The notes under the pieces were generated by a model. The model was not told the DNA's origin. It did no database searches and worked only from the letters and a program-made list of their open reading frames with translations. A stretch of DNA of 64,000 nt, from the NCBI RefSeq assembly GCF_021183625.1, contig NZ_CP089214.1:6758001-6822000 (forward strand). Reading direction: 5' to 3'. Shown piece by piece: positions 1 to 8,505 of this stretch. The DNA comes from Nocardia asteroides. GTDB taxonomy: Bacteria; Actinomycetota; Actinomycetes; Mycobacteriales; Mycobacteriaceae. The translations under genes and the position numbers were made by a program. Every line of letters starts with the position of its first letter. Position 1 is the stretch's first letter.

Positions 1-515
1 GCGGTGCCGGGCAGCGAGCCGAGCACCGTCGCGACCAGGTACGGCCAGAAGCGGATCGAGGAGAGCGCGCAGCAGTAGTTCACCACCGAGAACGGCGCGA
101 ACGAGATCATCCGCAGCGACCACACCGCCAGCCAGCCGCGGCGGCGCAGCCGCTCGTCCACCGCGCGCACCGCGGGGTGCGTGAGCCGCGCCGCCACCCG
201 GCGCCCGTCCAGCCTGCGGACCAGCAGCAGCGCGAGCGCGGCGCTCGCCGTGGTCGCGGCCAGCGCGACGGTGAGCCCGAGCCCGACCCCGAAGAGCACC
301 CCGCAGCTCACCGTGAGCACCGTCCGCGGCACCGGCGCGATGGTGACCAGCGCGTAGAGCGCGAAGAAGACCAGCGGGAAGATCGGGCCCACCGAGTCCG
401 CCCACTCCTGCACCCGGGCCGGGCCGGGCAGCGGCGCGAGCACCGCGGCCGCGCAGACCACGAGCACCGCGGCGAGCAGCGCCAGGGCGCGGGGGGAGCG
501 GATGAGCTGGATCAC
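1..515 (-). CDS. TVP38/TMEM64 (VTT domain) family membrane protein, partial
   Basis: Integral membrane protein of the VTT/DedA-like superfamily; its cellular role in actinobacteria is not settled. Read on the minus strand from a GTG at 515, it begins with a hydrophobic segment and continues through alternating membrane stretches. It includes the family-like motif RMISFAPFSVVNY near residue 135, just before the reading leaves the window. About 171 codons are present, so the C-terminal part is missing. It diverges from mutA, leaving about 180 bases for both promoters. No ribosome binding site clearly decides the start, so the N-terminus is tentative. Confidence 0.72.
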   Translation of the reverse strand, partial: MIQLIRSPRALALLAAVLVVCAAAVLAPLPGPARVQEWADSVGPIFPLVFFALYALVTIAPVPRTVLTVSCGVLFGVGLGLTVALAATTASAALALLLVRRLDGRRVAARLTHPAVRAVDERLRRRGWLAVWSLRMISFAPFSVVNYCCALSSIRFWPYLVATVLGSLPGT

Positions 516-697
516 CCGGGCGAGGTTACCCGTTGGTAGTGCCGGGTCTGGGTCGGCGGCCGGGAGGCGGCCGCTAGCATCGAAGTGACGACAGACGAAT
601 CCTCGTTAACCGGAGACCCCGCTGAGCTGGGCGAACACCCGGTTCGGGGCGGTGCACGCGCGGTGCCGTTCCGGCGAGGGGAGAGAGAAGAGCAGCG

Positions 698-2551
698 ATG
701 CCGATTGCTTCAGATCCGGCCACCGAGCCGGTGCCGGAGTACGCCGCGTGGCGCAAGGGTGTGGCGGGGGTGCTGGCGAAGGCGCGCAAGGTCGACGCCG
801 CCGAGCTGCCGGACGAGCCGGAGACGCTGCTGACCGAGACCACCTACGACGGTCTCGCGGTCGCCCCGCTCTACACCCGGCGCGACGAGCGTCCGGAACC
901 GCCACTGCCGGGGACGTTCCCGTTCGTCCGCGGCGTCGACGCCCGCCGCGACGTGCACCGCGGGTGGTTCGTCTCGGGCCGCGTCCAGGACGCCGACCCC
1001 GCCGCCGCGAACCGCCGGATCCTGGCCGGGCTGGAGAACGGCCTCTCCGCGCTCTGGCTGAGCGTGGGCGCACACGGCGTGCCGGTGGCCGAGCTCGGCG
1101 CCGCGCTGAACGGCCTGCTCTTCGACCTCGCCCCGATCACGCTGGACGCGGGCGCCGAGGTCGGTGCCGCGTCCGAGGCGCTGTTCGCGGCGCTGGACGG
1201 ATATCGGGCCGCGGAGCGCACCGCCATCCGGGTCGCGCTCGCCGCCTCCCCGCTCACCGACGAGTTCGCCGGGATCACCGGGGTCACCCTGGACGACGCG
1301 GTCGCGCTCGCCCGCACCGCCGCCGCCCGCCCCGAGACCGTCCGCGCGATCACCGTCGACGGCACCGCCTTCCACGACGCGGGCGCCTCCGAGGCGCAGG
1401 AGCTCGGCGCCGCGGTCGCCGCCGGGCTGGAGTACCTGCGCGCGCTCACCGCCGCGGGCACCGATATCGCGGACGCGCTCGGGCAGCTGGAGTTCCGGCT
1501 CGCCGCCACCGACGACCAGTTCGCCACCATCGCCAAGTTCCGCGCCGGGCGCACGCTCTGGGCCAGGGTCGCGCACGTCAGCGGCGCCCCCGGTTTCGGC
1601 GGCGCGCCGCAGCACGCGGTCACCTCCGCGGCCATGATGGCCCGGCGCGACCCCTGGGTGAACCTGCTGCGCACCACGCTCGCCGCCTTCGGCGCGGGCG
1701 TCGGCGGCGCGGACACCGTCACCGTCCTTCCCTTCGACTCCGCGCTGCCGGCGGGCGAGCTCGGCGTCTCGCAGAACTTCGCCGACCGGATGGCGCGCAA
1801 CACCCAGCTGCTGCTGCTGGAGGAGTCGCACCTGGGCCACGTGCACGACCCCGGCGCCGGCTCCTGGTACATCGAGGACCACACCGCGCAGCTGGCCGAG
1901 GCCGCCTGGGCGTTCATGCGCGAGATCGAGGCCGCGGGCGGGTACCGGGCGGCGCTGGCCGCCGGGCTGCTCGCCGAGCGGATCGGCGCCACCGGGGCGG
2001 CCCGCGCGGCCGACATCGCGCACCGGCGCCTCGCCGTGACCGGCGTGAACGAGTTCCCGAACCTGGCCGAGGCCGCGCTCTCCGAGCAGGCCCGCGAGCC
2101 CGGCCGGGTGGCCCGCTACGGCGCCGCCTTCGAGGCGCTGCGCGACCGCTCCGATGTGTACCTGGCCGCCAACGGCGCCCGGCCGCGGGCGCTGCTGGTG
2201 CCGCTGGGCCGGGTCGCCGAGCACAACGTCCGGGTGACCTTCATCGCGAACCTGCTGGCCTCCGGCGGGATCGAGTCGGTGAACCCCGGGCCGCTCGAGC
2301 TCGACGGCATCGCCGCCGCCGCGACGGAGTCCGGCGCGAGCATCGCGGTGCTCTGCGGCTCGGACGCGCGCTACGCCGAGCAGGCGGGCGCGGCGGTGCG
2401 GGCGCTGAAACAGGCGGGCGTGCGGACGGTGCTACTGGCCGGTTCGGCGAAAGCCGTTGCCGGGGTCGAGGATCAGCCCGACGGCTACCTGGCCGCGAAG
2501 ATCGATGCGGTGGCGGCGCTGTCCGGCCTGCTGGAGAAGGTGGGAGCATGA
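698..2551 (+). CDS. mutA: Methylmalonyl-CoA mutase small (beta) subunit
   Basis: Non-catalytic small subunit of the heterodimeric adenosylcobalamin-dependent mutase that interconverts methylmalonyl-CoA and succinyl-CoA in propionate and odd-chain fatty-acid metabolism. The 617-residue product has the usual length: a TIM-barrel part (residues about 60-450) followed by a degenerate cobalamin-fold C-terminus. That C-terminus lacks the DxHxxG cobalamin ligand motif, which is present in the MutB gene downstream, as expected for this subunit. The ATG follows a purine-rich ribosome binding site (gaggggagagag). The stop overlaps the mutB start (ATGA), so the two are translationally coupled. Confidence 0.95.
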   Translation: MPIASDPATEPVPEYAAWRKGVAGVLAKARKVDAAELPDEPETLLTETTYDGLAVAPLYTRRDERPEPPLPGTFPFVRGVDARRDVHRGWFVSGRVQDADPAAANRRILAGLENGLSALWLSVGAHGVPVAELGAALNGLLFDLAPITLDAGAEVGAASEALFAALDGYRAAERTAIRVALAASPLTDEFAGITGVTLDDAVALARTAAARPETVRAITVDGTAFHDAGASEAQELGAAVAAGLEYLRALTAAGTDIADALGQLEFRLAATDDQFATIAKFRAGRTLWARVAHVSGAPGFGGAPQHAVTSAAMMARRDPWVNLLRTTLAAFGAGVGGADTVTVLPFDSALPAGELGVSQNFADRMARNTQLLLLEESHLGHVHDPGAGSWYIEDHTAQLAEAAWAFMREIEAAGGYRAALAAGLLAERIGATGAARAADIAHRRLAVTGVNEFPNLAEAALSEQAREPGRVARYGAAFEALRDRSDVYLAANGARPRALLVPLGRVAEHNVRVTFIANLLASGGIESVNPGPLELDGIAAAATESGASIAVLCGSDARYAEQAGAAVRALKQAGVRTVLLAGSAKAVAGVEDQPDGYLAAKIDAVAALSGLLEKVGA

Positions 2552-4854
2552 CGACCGGTGAGATCGAGCACGTGATCGGCAGCTTCGCCGACGTGCCGCT
2601 GCACGAGCACGCCCCGGAGCCTGCCGCCGTCGGCCCGGAGGCGGTCTCGGAGTTCGTCGCGGAGGCGGCGGCCGCCACCGGCTACGCCCCCGAGCAGCTG
2701 ACCTGGGTCACCCCCGAGGGCATCGACGTGCCGCCGGTCTTCACCAAGGCCGACCGCGACGCCGCCGCCGCCGAGGGCTACCCGCTGGACAGCGTGCCCG
2801 GCGTGCAGCCGTTCCTGCGCGGCCCGTACCCGACCATGTACGTGAACCAGCCGTGGACCATCCGGCAGTACGCCGGCTTCTCCACCGCCGCCGACTCCAA
2901 CGCCTTCTACCGGCGCAACCTGCAGTCCGGGCAGAAGGGGCTCTCGGTCGCCTTCGACCTGGCCACGCACCGCGGCTACGACTCCGACCACCCGCGGGTG
3001 CAGGGCGACGTCGGCATGGCGGGCGTGGCGATCGACTCGATCCTGGACATGCGCCAGCTCTTCGACCACATCCCGCTGGACCAGGTCTCGGTCTCGATGA
3101 CGATGAACGGCGCGGTGCTGCCGATCCTCGCGCTCTACGTGGTCGCCGCCGAGGAGCAGGGCGTCGCGCCGGAGCAGCTGGCCGGAACCATTCAGAACGA
3201 CATTCTGAAGGAGTTCATGGTCCGTAACACCTACATCTACCCGCCCAAGCCCTCGATGCGGATCATCTCCGACATCTTCGCCTTCACCAGCGCGAAGATG
3301 CCGAAGTTCAACTCGATCTCCATCTCCGGCTACCACATCCAGGAGGCCGGGGCCACCGCCGACCTGGAGCTGGCCTACACCCTCGCCGACGGCGTGGAGT
3401 ACCTCCGGGCCGGGATCGCGGCGGGTATGAAGGTCGACGAGTTCGCGCCCCGGCTCTCCTTCTTCTGGGCCATCGGCATGAACTTCTTCATGGAGGTCGC
3501 GAAGCTGCGCGCCGGGCGGCTGCTCTGGAGCGAGCTGGTCGCGAAGTTCGAGCCGAAGAGCGCGAAATCGCTCTCGCTGCGCACCCATTCGCAGACCTCG
3601 GGCTGGTCGCTCACCGCGCAGGACGCCTACAACAATGTCGCGCGCACCTGCATCGAGGCGATGGCCGCCACCCAGGGCCACACCCAGTCGCTGCACACCA
3701 ACGCGCTCGACGAGGCGCTGGCGCTGCCCACCGACTTCTCCGCCCGGATCGCCCGCAACACCCAGCTGCTGATCCAGCAGGAGTCGAACACCACCCGCCC
3801 GATCGACCCGTGGGGCGGCTCGTACTACGTCGAGTGGCTCACCCACCAGCTCGCGAACCGCGCCCGCGCGCACATCGCCGAGGTGGAGGCGCACGGCGGC
3901 ATGGCGCAGGCGATCGGCGAGGGCATCCCGAAGCTGCGCATCGAGGAGGCCGCGGCCCGCACCCAGGCCCGCATCGACACCGGCCAGCAGCCGGTGATCG
4001 GCGTGAACAAGTACCAGGTCGAAGAGGACCAGCAGGTCGAGGTCCTCAAGGTGGAGAACTCCCGGGTGCGCGCCGAGCAGATCGAGAAGCTGCGCGCGCT
4101 GCGCGCCGATCGGGATTCCGATGCCGTCGAGCGCGCACTGGCCGAGCTCACCCGCGCCGCCGCCTCGTCCGCGGGCGGCATGGAGAACAACCTGCTCGCG
4201 CTGGCGATCGACGCCGCGCGCGCCAAGGCCACCGTCGGCGAGATCTCCGACGCGCTGGAGAAGGTCTACGGCAGGCACCAGGCCGAGATCAGGACGCTCT
4301 CCGGGGTGTACCGCGACGAAGCCGGAAAGGTCACCAACATCAGCAGCGCGATCGAGCTGGTCGAGGAGTTCGCGGAGGCCGAGGGGCGCCGCCCGCGCAT
4401 CCTCGTCGCCAAGATGGGCCAGGACGGGCACGACCGCGGCCAGAAGGTGATCGCCACCGCCTTCGCCGACCTCGGCTTCGACGTCGACGTGGGCCCGCTC
4501 TTCCAGACCCCCGAGGAGGTGGCGCGCCAGGCGGCCGACAACGACGTGCACGTCGTCGGGGTCTCCTCGCTGGCGGCGGGGCACCTCACGCTGGTGCCCG
4601 CGCTGCGGCAGGCACTGGCCGATGTCGGGCGCCCCGACATCATGGTCATCGTCGGCGGCGTCATCCCGCCCGGTGACTTCGACGAGCTCTACGCGGCGGG
4701 CGCAGCGGCGATCTTCCCGCCCGGCACCGTCATCGCCGACGCCGCGATCGACCTGCTCCGCAAGCTCGCCGCGGCGCTCGGCCACGACCTCGGCGGTGCG
4801 GTCGCCGAGCCCGCCGCGCCGCAGGACGAGCCGGGGAGCGCGACCGCCGGATGA
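2548..4854 (+). CDS. mutB: Methylmalonyl-CoA mutase large (alpha, catalytic) subunit
   Basis: Catalytic subunit of methylmalonyl-CoA mutase, 768 residues, full length. The N-terminal two thirds form the substrate-binding TIM barrel, with conserved stretches such as YPTMYVNQPWTIRQYAGF and SISGYHIQEAGA. The C-terminal cobalamin domain carries KMGQDGHDRGQK near residue 625, which contains the DxHxxG motif whose His replaces the lower ligand of B12. The start is the ATG overlapping the mutA stop; the open frame runs further upstream but only in mutA shadow. The stop again overlaps the next gene (meaB) by four bases, giving a three-gene operon. Confidence 0.97.
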   Translation: MTTGEIEHVIGSFADVPLHEHAPEPAAVGPEAVSEFVAEAAAATGYAPEQLTWVTPEGIDVPPVFTKADRDAAAAEGYPLDSVPGVQPFLRGPYPTMYVNQPWTIRQYAGFSTAADSNAFYRRNLQSGQKGLSVAFDLATHRGYDSDHPRVQGDVGMAGVAIDSILDMRQLFDHIPLDQVSVSMTMNGAVLPILALYVVAAEEQGVAPEQLAGTIQNDILKEFMVRNTYIYPPKPSMRIISDIFAFTSAKMPKFNSISISGYHIQEAGATADLELAYTLADGVEYLRAGIAAGMKVDEFAPRLSFFWAIGMNFFMEVAKLRAGRLLWSELVAKFEPKSAKSLSLRTHSQTSGWSLTAQDAYNNVARTCIEAMAATQGHTQSLHTNALDEALALPTDFSARIARNTQLLIQQESNTTRPIDPWGGSYYVEWLTHQLANRARAHIAEVEAHGGMAQAIGEGIPKLRIEEAAARTQARIDTGQQPVIGVNKYQVEEDQQVEVLKVENSRVRAEQIEKLRALRADRDSDAVERALAELTRAAASSAGGMENNLLALAIDAARAKATVGEISDALEKVYGRHQAEIRTLSGVYRDEAGKVTNISSAIELVEEFAEAEGRRPRILVAKMGQDGHDRGQKVIATAFADLGFDVDVGPLFQTPEEVARQAADNDVHVVGVSSLAAGHLTLVPALRQALADVGRPDIMVIVGGVIPPGDFDELYAAGAAAIFPPGTVIADAAIDLLRKLAAALGHDLGGAVAEPAAPQDEPGSATAG

Positions 4855-5846
4855 GCGCGCGCGTCATCGACGTGGACGCGATGGCCGACGCGGTCCGCTC
4901 GGGTGAGCGGGCCGCGCTGGCGCGCGCCATCACCCTGGTCGAATCCACCCGCTCCGATCACCGGGACAGAGCGCAGGAACTCCTGCTCCGGCTGACCCCC
5001 GAGGGCGAGGTCGCGGCCTCCAACCGGGTCGGTATCACCGGCGTGCCCGGCGTCGGCAAGTCGACCTTCATCGACGCGCTCGGCATGGACCTGATCCGCA
5101 AGGGACACAGGGTCGCCGTCCTCGCCGTCGACCCCTCCTCCACCCGCACCGGCGGCTCGATCCTCGGCGACAAGACCCGCATGGCCCGGCTCTCCCTGGA
5201 AGCCGACGCCTTCATCCGCCCCTCGCCGACCGCGGGCACCCTCGGCGGCGTCGCCAAGGCCACCCGCGAGACCATCGTGCTGCTGGAAGCCGCGGGCTAC
5301 GACGTGATCCTGGTGGAGACCGTCGGCGTCGGCCAGTCCGAGGTGACCGTCGCCAACATGGTCGACGTCTTCTGCTTCCTCACCCTCGCCCGCACCGGCG
5401 ACCAGCTGCAGGGCATCAAGAAGGGCGTGCTCGAGCTCGCCGACCTGGTCGCGGTCAACAAGGCCGACGGTAAGCACGAGCTCGAGGCCAAGGGGGCCGC
5501 CCGCGAACTCGCCGGGGCACTGCGTTTGATCCACCCGCACGACGCGCTCTGGAAGCCGCCGGTGCTCACCATGAGCGGGCTCGAGGGGCTCGGGCTCGAC
5601 AAGTTCTGGGACACCGTCCTCGAGCACCGGCGGGTGCTCACCGACGCGGGCGAGTTCGCCGAGAAGCGGCGGCGGCAGCAGGTCGACTGGACCTGGACGA
5701 TGGTCCACGACCAGCTGCTGCGCCGCCTCGCCGACAATCCGTCGGTCAAGGCGGTCCGCGGGGACGTCGAAAAGCAGGTGCGCGAGGGAACTCTCACCGC
5801 CGCCCTCGCCGCCGAACAACTCGTCCGGGCCTTCGACGGGGCGTAG
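4851..5846 (+). CDS. meaB: Methylmalonyl-CoA mutase-associated GTPase MeaB
   Basis: G3E-type P-loop GTPase that chaperones the mutase: it gates adenosylcobalamin loading and protects the enzyme from inactivation. The 331-residue protein has the P-loop GVPGVGKST at about residues 64-72, the switch-region sequence DPSSTRTGGSILGDKTRM, and the guanine-specificity motif NKAD near residue 203. It overlaps mutB by ATGA and is the last gene of the mutA-mutB-meaB operon; the next gene converges on it. Also called ArgK in older annotation. Confidence 0.95.
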   Translation: MSARVIDVDAMADAVRSGERAALARAITLVESTRSDHRDRAQELLLRLTPEGEVAASNRVGITGVPGVGKSTFIDALGMDLIRKGHRVAVLAVDPSSTRTGGSILGDKTRMARLSLEADAFIRPSPTAGTLGGVAKATRETIVLLEAAGYDVILVETVGVGQSEVTVANMVDVFCFLTLARTGDQLQGIKKGVLELADLVAVNKADGKHELEAKGAARELAGALRLIHPHDALWKPPVLTMSGLEGLGLDKFWDTVLEHRRVLTDAGEFAEKRRRQQVDWTWTMVHDQLLRRLADNPSVKAVRGDVEKQVREGTLTAALAAEQLVRAFDGA

Positions 5847-5865
5847 CGCCCCGCCGAGCCCGGAG

Positions 5866-6276
5866 CTAGGCGCTGTTCCGCGCGTCGAATTCGGCGCGGC
5901 ACTGCTCGATGTAGGCATTGTTCGTGCGCGCCCAGTCGGCGATGCCCCGAATGTGCACGGCGAGGCTGTCGCCGAGCGGGGCGAGCGCGTACTCGACCTG
6001 CGGCGGTGTCGTGGGGAAGACCTTGCGGCTGATCATGCCGTCGCGCAGCAGGTTCCGGGTGCTCACGGTGAGCATGCGCTGCGAGATGCCGGGGATCGCG
6101 CGCTGTAGCTCGTTGAAGCGGCGCGGCCCGGAGTGCAGCTCGACCAGGACGAGCAGGCTCCACTTGTCGCCGAGCCGCTCCAATACCTCCTTGATGCCAC
6201 AGTGATCACCACCACAGGGCCCCTGCGCCTCGGCGCCGGCGGCCTGGTCGGTTACCTCGGTGTGCGTTGCCGTCAC
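5866..6276 (-). CDS. HxlR-type winged-helix transcriptional regulator
   Basis: Single-domain DNA-binding regulator of the HxlR family, 136 residues. After a short leader it reads GGDHCGIKEVLERLGDKW, the typical HxlR opening, then LRRFNEL-type helix and SQRMLT recognition region, ending with a wing (VFPTTPPQVEYAL) and a dimer helix. The Cys residues at the front (CGGDHC) are common in this family and may sense oxidants or electrophiles (inference). The GTG start at 6276 is preceded by a strong aggagg ribosome binding site. It lies downstream of and co-oriented with the amidohydrolase/nucleoside hydrolase pair; the 176-base gap argues for its own promoter. Confidence 0.88.
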   Translation of the reverse strand: MTATHTEVTDQAAGAEAQGPCGGDHCGIKEVLERLGDKWSLLVLVELHSGPRRFNELQRAIPGISQRMLTVSTRNLLRDGMISRKVFPTTPPQVEYALAPLGDSLAVHIRGIADWARTNNAYIEQCRAEFDARNSA

Positions 6277-6452
6277 GAAAGTGCCTCCTGTCGGACGCCG
6301 GATTTCCCGGCCATGATCGTTCTGCGGCCGTGCGAAGGGCTCGGCGGGGGCGGGGGAGCCGGGCTCGCCATGGTCGCGGCAGCCGGGACGGTGGAGCCGC
6401 AAGGGGGCGGTTCCGCCGGACCGGCGGCGCCGACGAGGTGGTCGCCGACCTT

Positions 6453-7343
6453 TCAGTCTCGCACAGGTCGGTCGATACCGAAGAGCTGGGCGGCGTTGTC
6501 GTGCAGCACGTTCCGCACCCATGCGTCCCCGAGTTCGAGCCGCTCCAGCACCTCGACGGCGTGCGAGTACGGGTAGGGGATGTTCGGGAAGTCGCTGCCG
6601 AAGAGGATTCGGTCGCCGAGATCGCGGACCCGCCCGTACTCGGAGCGCGGGAACGGCGCGTTCGCCTCGCTGAAATCGGTCCAGACCATGGTGGTGTCCA
6701 GCCGGACGTCTTCGTACTGCGATGCGAGATCGAGGAACTCGGTGTACTCGGGGGTGCCCATGTGCGCGATGATCAGCGGCAATCGAGGGAAGCGGCGCAG
6801 GACGTCGGCGATCCGGCCGGGGCCGGTGAACTCGCCGGGCGCGGGGCCGGAGCCGCAGTGGATCACCACGGGTACGCGGGCGTCGGAGAGAATGCCCCAG
6901 ACCGGGTCGAGCAGCGGATCGTCGGGGGCGAAGGCGCCGACCTGGACGTGCACCTTGAAGACCCGCGCCCCGGCCTCGATCGCCTCGGCGACATAGGTTT
7001 TCGCCTCGGGCTCGGGGTAGCAGGTCGCGGTGTGCAGGCAGTCGGGGGTGGCGGCGGCGAACTCGGCGGTCCAGGCATTGAGCCAGGCGGCCATCTCCGG
7101 CTTGTGCGGATACACCAGCGAGGTGAAGGCGCGCACGCCGAACGAGCGCAGGGTGGCGAGCCGCTCCGCCTCGCCCGCCCGATAGGTGATCGGCCACTCC
7201 TGCCCGGTCAGCGGCCCGACCTGGTCGAAGTAGGCCCACACCTTGCGCATCACGTTGTGCGGCATGAAGTGCGTGTGCACGTCCACGATCCCGGGGATCC
7301 CGAGACGCTCGCGAAGCGCGGCGAGCCGATCGGCCTCGGTCAT
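6453..7343 (-). CDS. Amidohydrolase family protein (amidohydrolase_2 type)
   Basis: Metal-dependent TIM-barrel hydrolase or decarboxylase of the PF04909 type, 296 residues. Visible metal-site motifs are VDVHTHFMP (HxH, residues about 20-28), the Lys of FKVHVQ, VVIHCGSG, IIAHMG, and the C-terminal FGSDFPN (Asp). The substrate cannot be named from the sequence. Its ATG overlaps the stop of the nucleoside hydrolase gene (ATGA), so the two are co-translated and may act on successive steps of one salvage or catabolic route (inference). Confidence 0.88.
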   Translation of the reverse strand: MTEADRLAALRERLGIPGIVDVHTHFMPHNVMRKVWAYFDQVGPLTGQEWPITYRAGEAERLATLRSFGVRAFTSLVYPHKPEMAAWLNAWTAEFAAATPDCLHTATCYPEPEAKTYVAEAIEAGARVFKVHVQVGAFAPDDPLLDPVWGILSDARVPVVIHCGSGPAPGEFTGPGRIADVLRRFPRLPLIIAHMGTPEYTEFLDLASQYEDVRLDTTMVWTDFSEANAPFPRSEYGRVRDLGDRILFGSDFPNIPYPYSHAVEVLERLELGDAWVRNVLHDNAAQLFGIDRPVRD

Positions 7344-8368
7344 GATTCCTCCCGGTACACGGTCGCGGCGAAGTCGCCGACCCGCTCGACGAGCCGGGTG
7401 AAGAACCCGTCGGGGTCGGTGCCGACCACGATGTCGGCATTCGGTTCCCGGCCCCACATGCCCGCCCAGTCGGCGACGGTCGTCCCGCGGGTCAACGCCC
7501 CGTTCAGCTCCACGGCGACGGTCGCGGGGCGGGTGACGGCGAGCGCGGGATCCAGGGTGACGGCGGCGGCGAACGGGTCGTGCATGTGCGCCAGGTAGCC
7601 GAGGTCGTAGGAGCGGTGGAAGTCGAAGTAGAACCGGACGGCGTCGGTCAGGTGCCGGACGATGGGGTTCGAGGTCGCGCTGCGGAAGGCGATCGGATCG
7701 TCCGGGCCGACGGTCTCGACCGGGGTGCTGCCCGCCCGCTCGGCGAGCCGGGCGAGGTGGTGCGGCAGCATCTCGATGCTCTCGGTGATGTCGAGCCCGC
7801 AGACCAGCGGCCGTTGCGGCGCACCCGAGAAGGCGTCGAAGACCTCGGCGGCCGCCTCCGGGTCGACGTGGATGTTCCACTCGGCGGTCGGGGTGGTGTT
7901 GCCCGGGTGGTTGAAGGCGCCGCCCATGATCACCAGGCGGCGCAGCAGCCGGGGGAGCGCGGGCTCGGCGCGCAGTGCCAGCGCCAGGTTGGTGAGCGGG
8001 CCGGTGCAGAGGCCGGTGATCTCGCCGGGGTTCGCGCGGACGGTGTCCACCCAGAGCTCGGCGGCGCTGCGCGGGGAGAGCGCGCGGGTGGCCGGGGGCA
8101 GCTCGGCGTAGCCGACGCCGTGCGGGCCGTGCGTGTCCTCGGTGGTGCGCAGCGGGGTCGCCAGCGGGGCGGCGGCGCCGAGCGCGACCTCGATCTCCGG
8201 CGCCCGGCACACGTCGAGCCAGGCCAGGTTGTTCGCGGCGACCCGGGCGGCGGGCACATTGCCCGCCGTGGACGCGATGCCGACGATCTCGGCCTCCGGC
8301 GAGGCCAGCAGGTAGAGCAGCGCCAGTGAATCATCGATACCGGTGTCGACGTCGAGCAGAATCCGCAC
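7340..8368 (-). CDS. Inosine-uridine-preferring nucleoside hydrolase family protein
   Basis: Hydrolase of the IUNH family, which cleaves the N-glycosidic bond of ribonucleosides. The 342-residue protein opens with the calcium-binding signature DVDTGIDD at residues 6-13 and keeps a conserved later block NHPGNTTPTAEWNIHVDP, the usual substrate-ribose and metal region. Length is standard. It is the first gene of a pair with the amidohydrolase downstream. A nucleobase or pyrimidine/purine-analogue breakdown role would fit the pair, but the base preference cannot be read from sequence. Confidence 0.92.
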   Translation of the reverse strand: MRILLDVDTGIDDSLALLYLLASPEAEIVGIASTAGNVPAARVAANNLAWLDVCRAPEIEVALGAAAPLATPLRTTEDTHGPHGVGYAELPPATRALSPRSAAELWVDTVRANPGEITGLCTGPLTNLALALRAEPALPRLLRRLVIMGGAFNHPGNTTPTAEWNIHVDPEAAAEVFDAFSGAPQRPLVCGLDITESIEMLPHHLARLAERAGSTPVETVGPDDPIAFRSATSNPIVRHLTDAVRFYFDFHRSYDLGYLAHMHDPFAAAVTLDPALAVTRPATVAVELNGALTRGTTVADWAGMWGREPNADIVVGTDPDGFFTRLVERVGDFAATVYREES

Positions 8369-8505
8369 GTGGCGAGCCTAGCCGGATGGTCGTACCCGCC
8401 TTCGCGGTCGTCGCCCCGGCAGCCGCCACGCCGGAGACGACCGCCGCGCGGACATTGCCGCCGCGCCGGAACCGCCGGCGCGCGGACCGGCCGGACAACC
8501 GCGGC

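Noticed and set aside
516..697. Cobalamin riboswitch before the mutAB operon
   Set aside because: Only about 180 bases shared with a divergent gene, and I could not find a B12-box-like sequence or the long structured leader such riboswitches need.
652..2547. Extension of the mutB frame upstream into mutA
   Set aside because: The upstream part is an out-of-frame reading of mutA; the real mutB begins at the ATGA overlap at 2548.
2485..4785. Long minus-strand open frame (766 codons) opposite mutB
   Set aside because: Antisense shadow of a very GC-rich gene; translation is low-complexity Arg/Gly/Asp-rich and matches no family.
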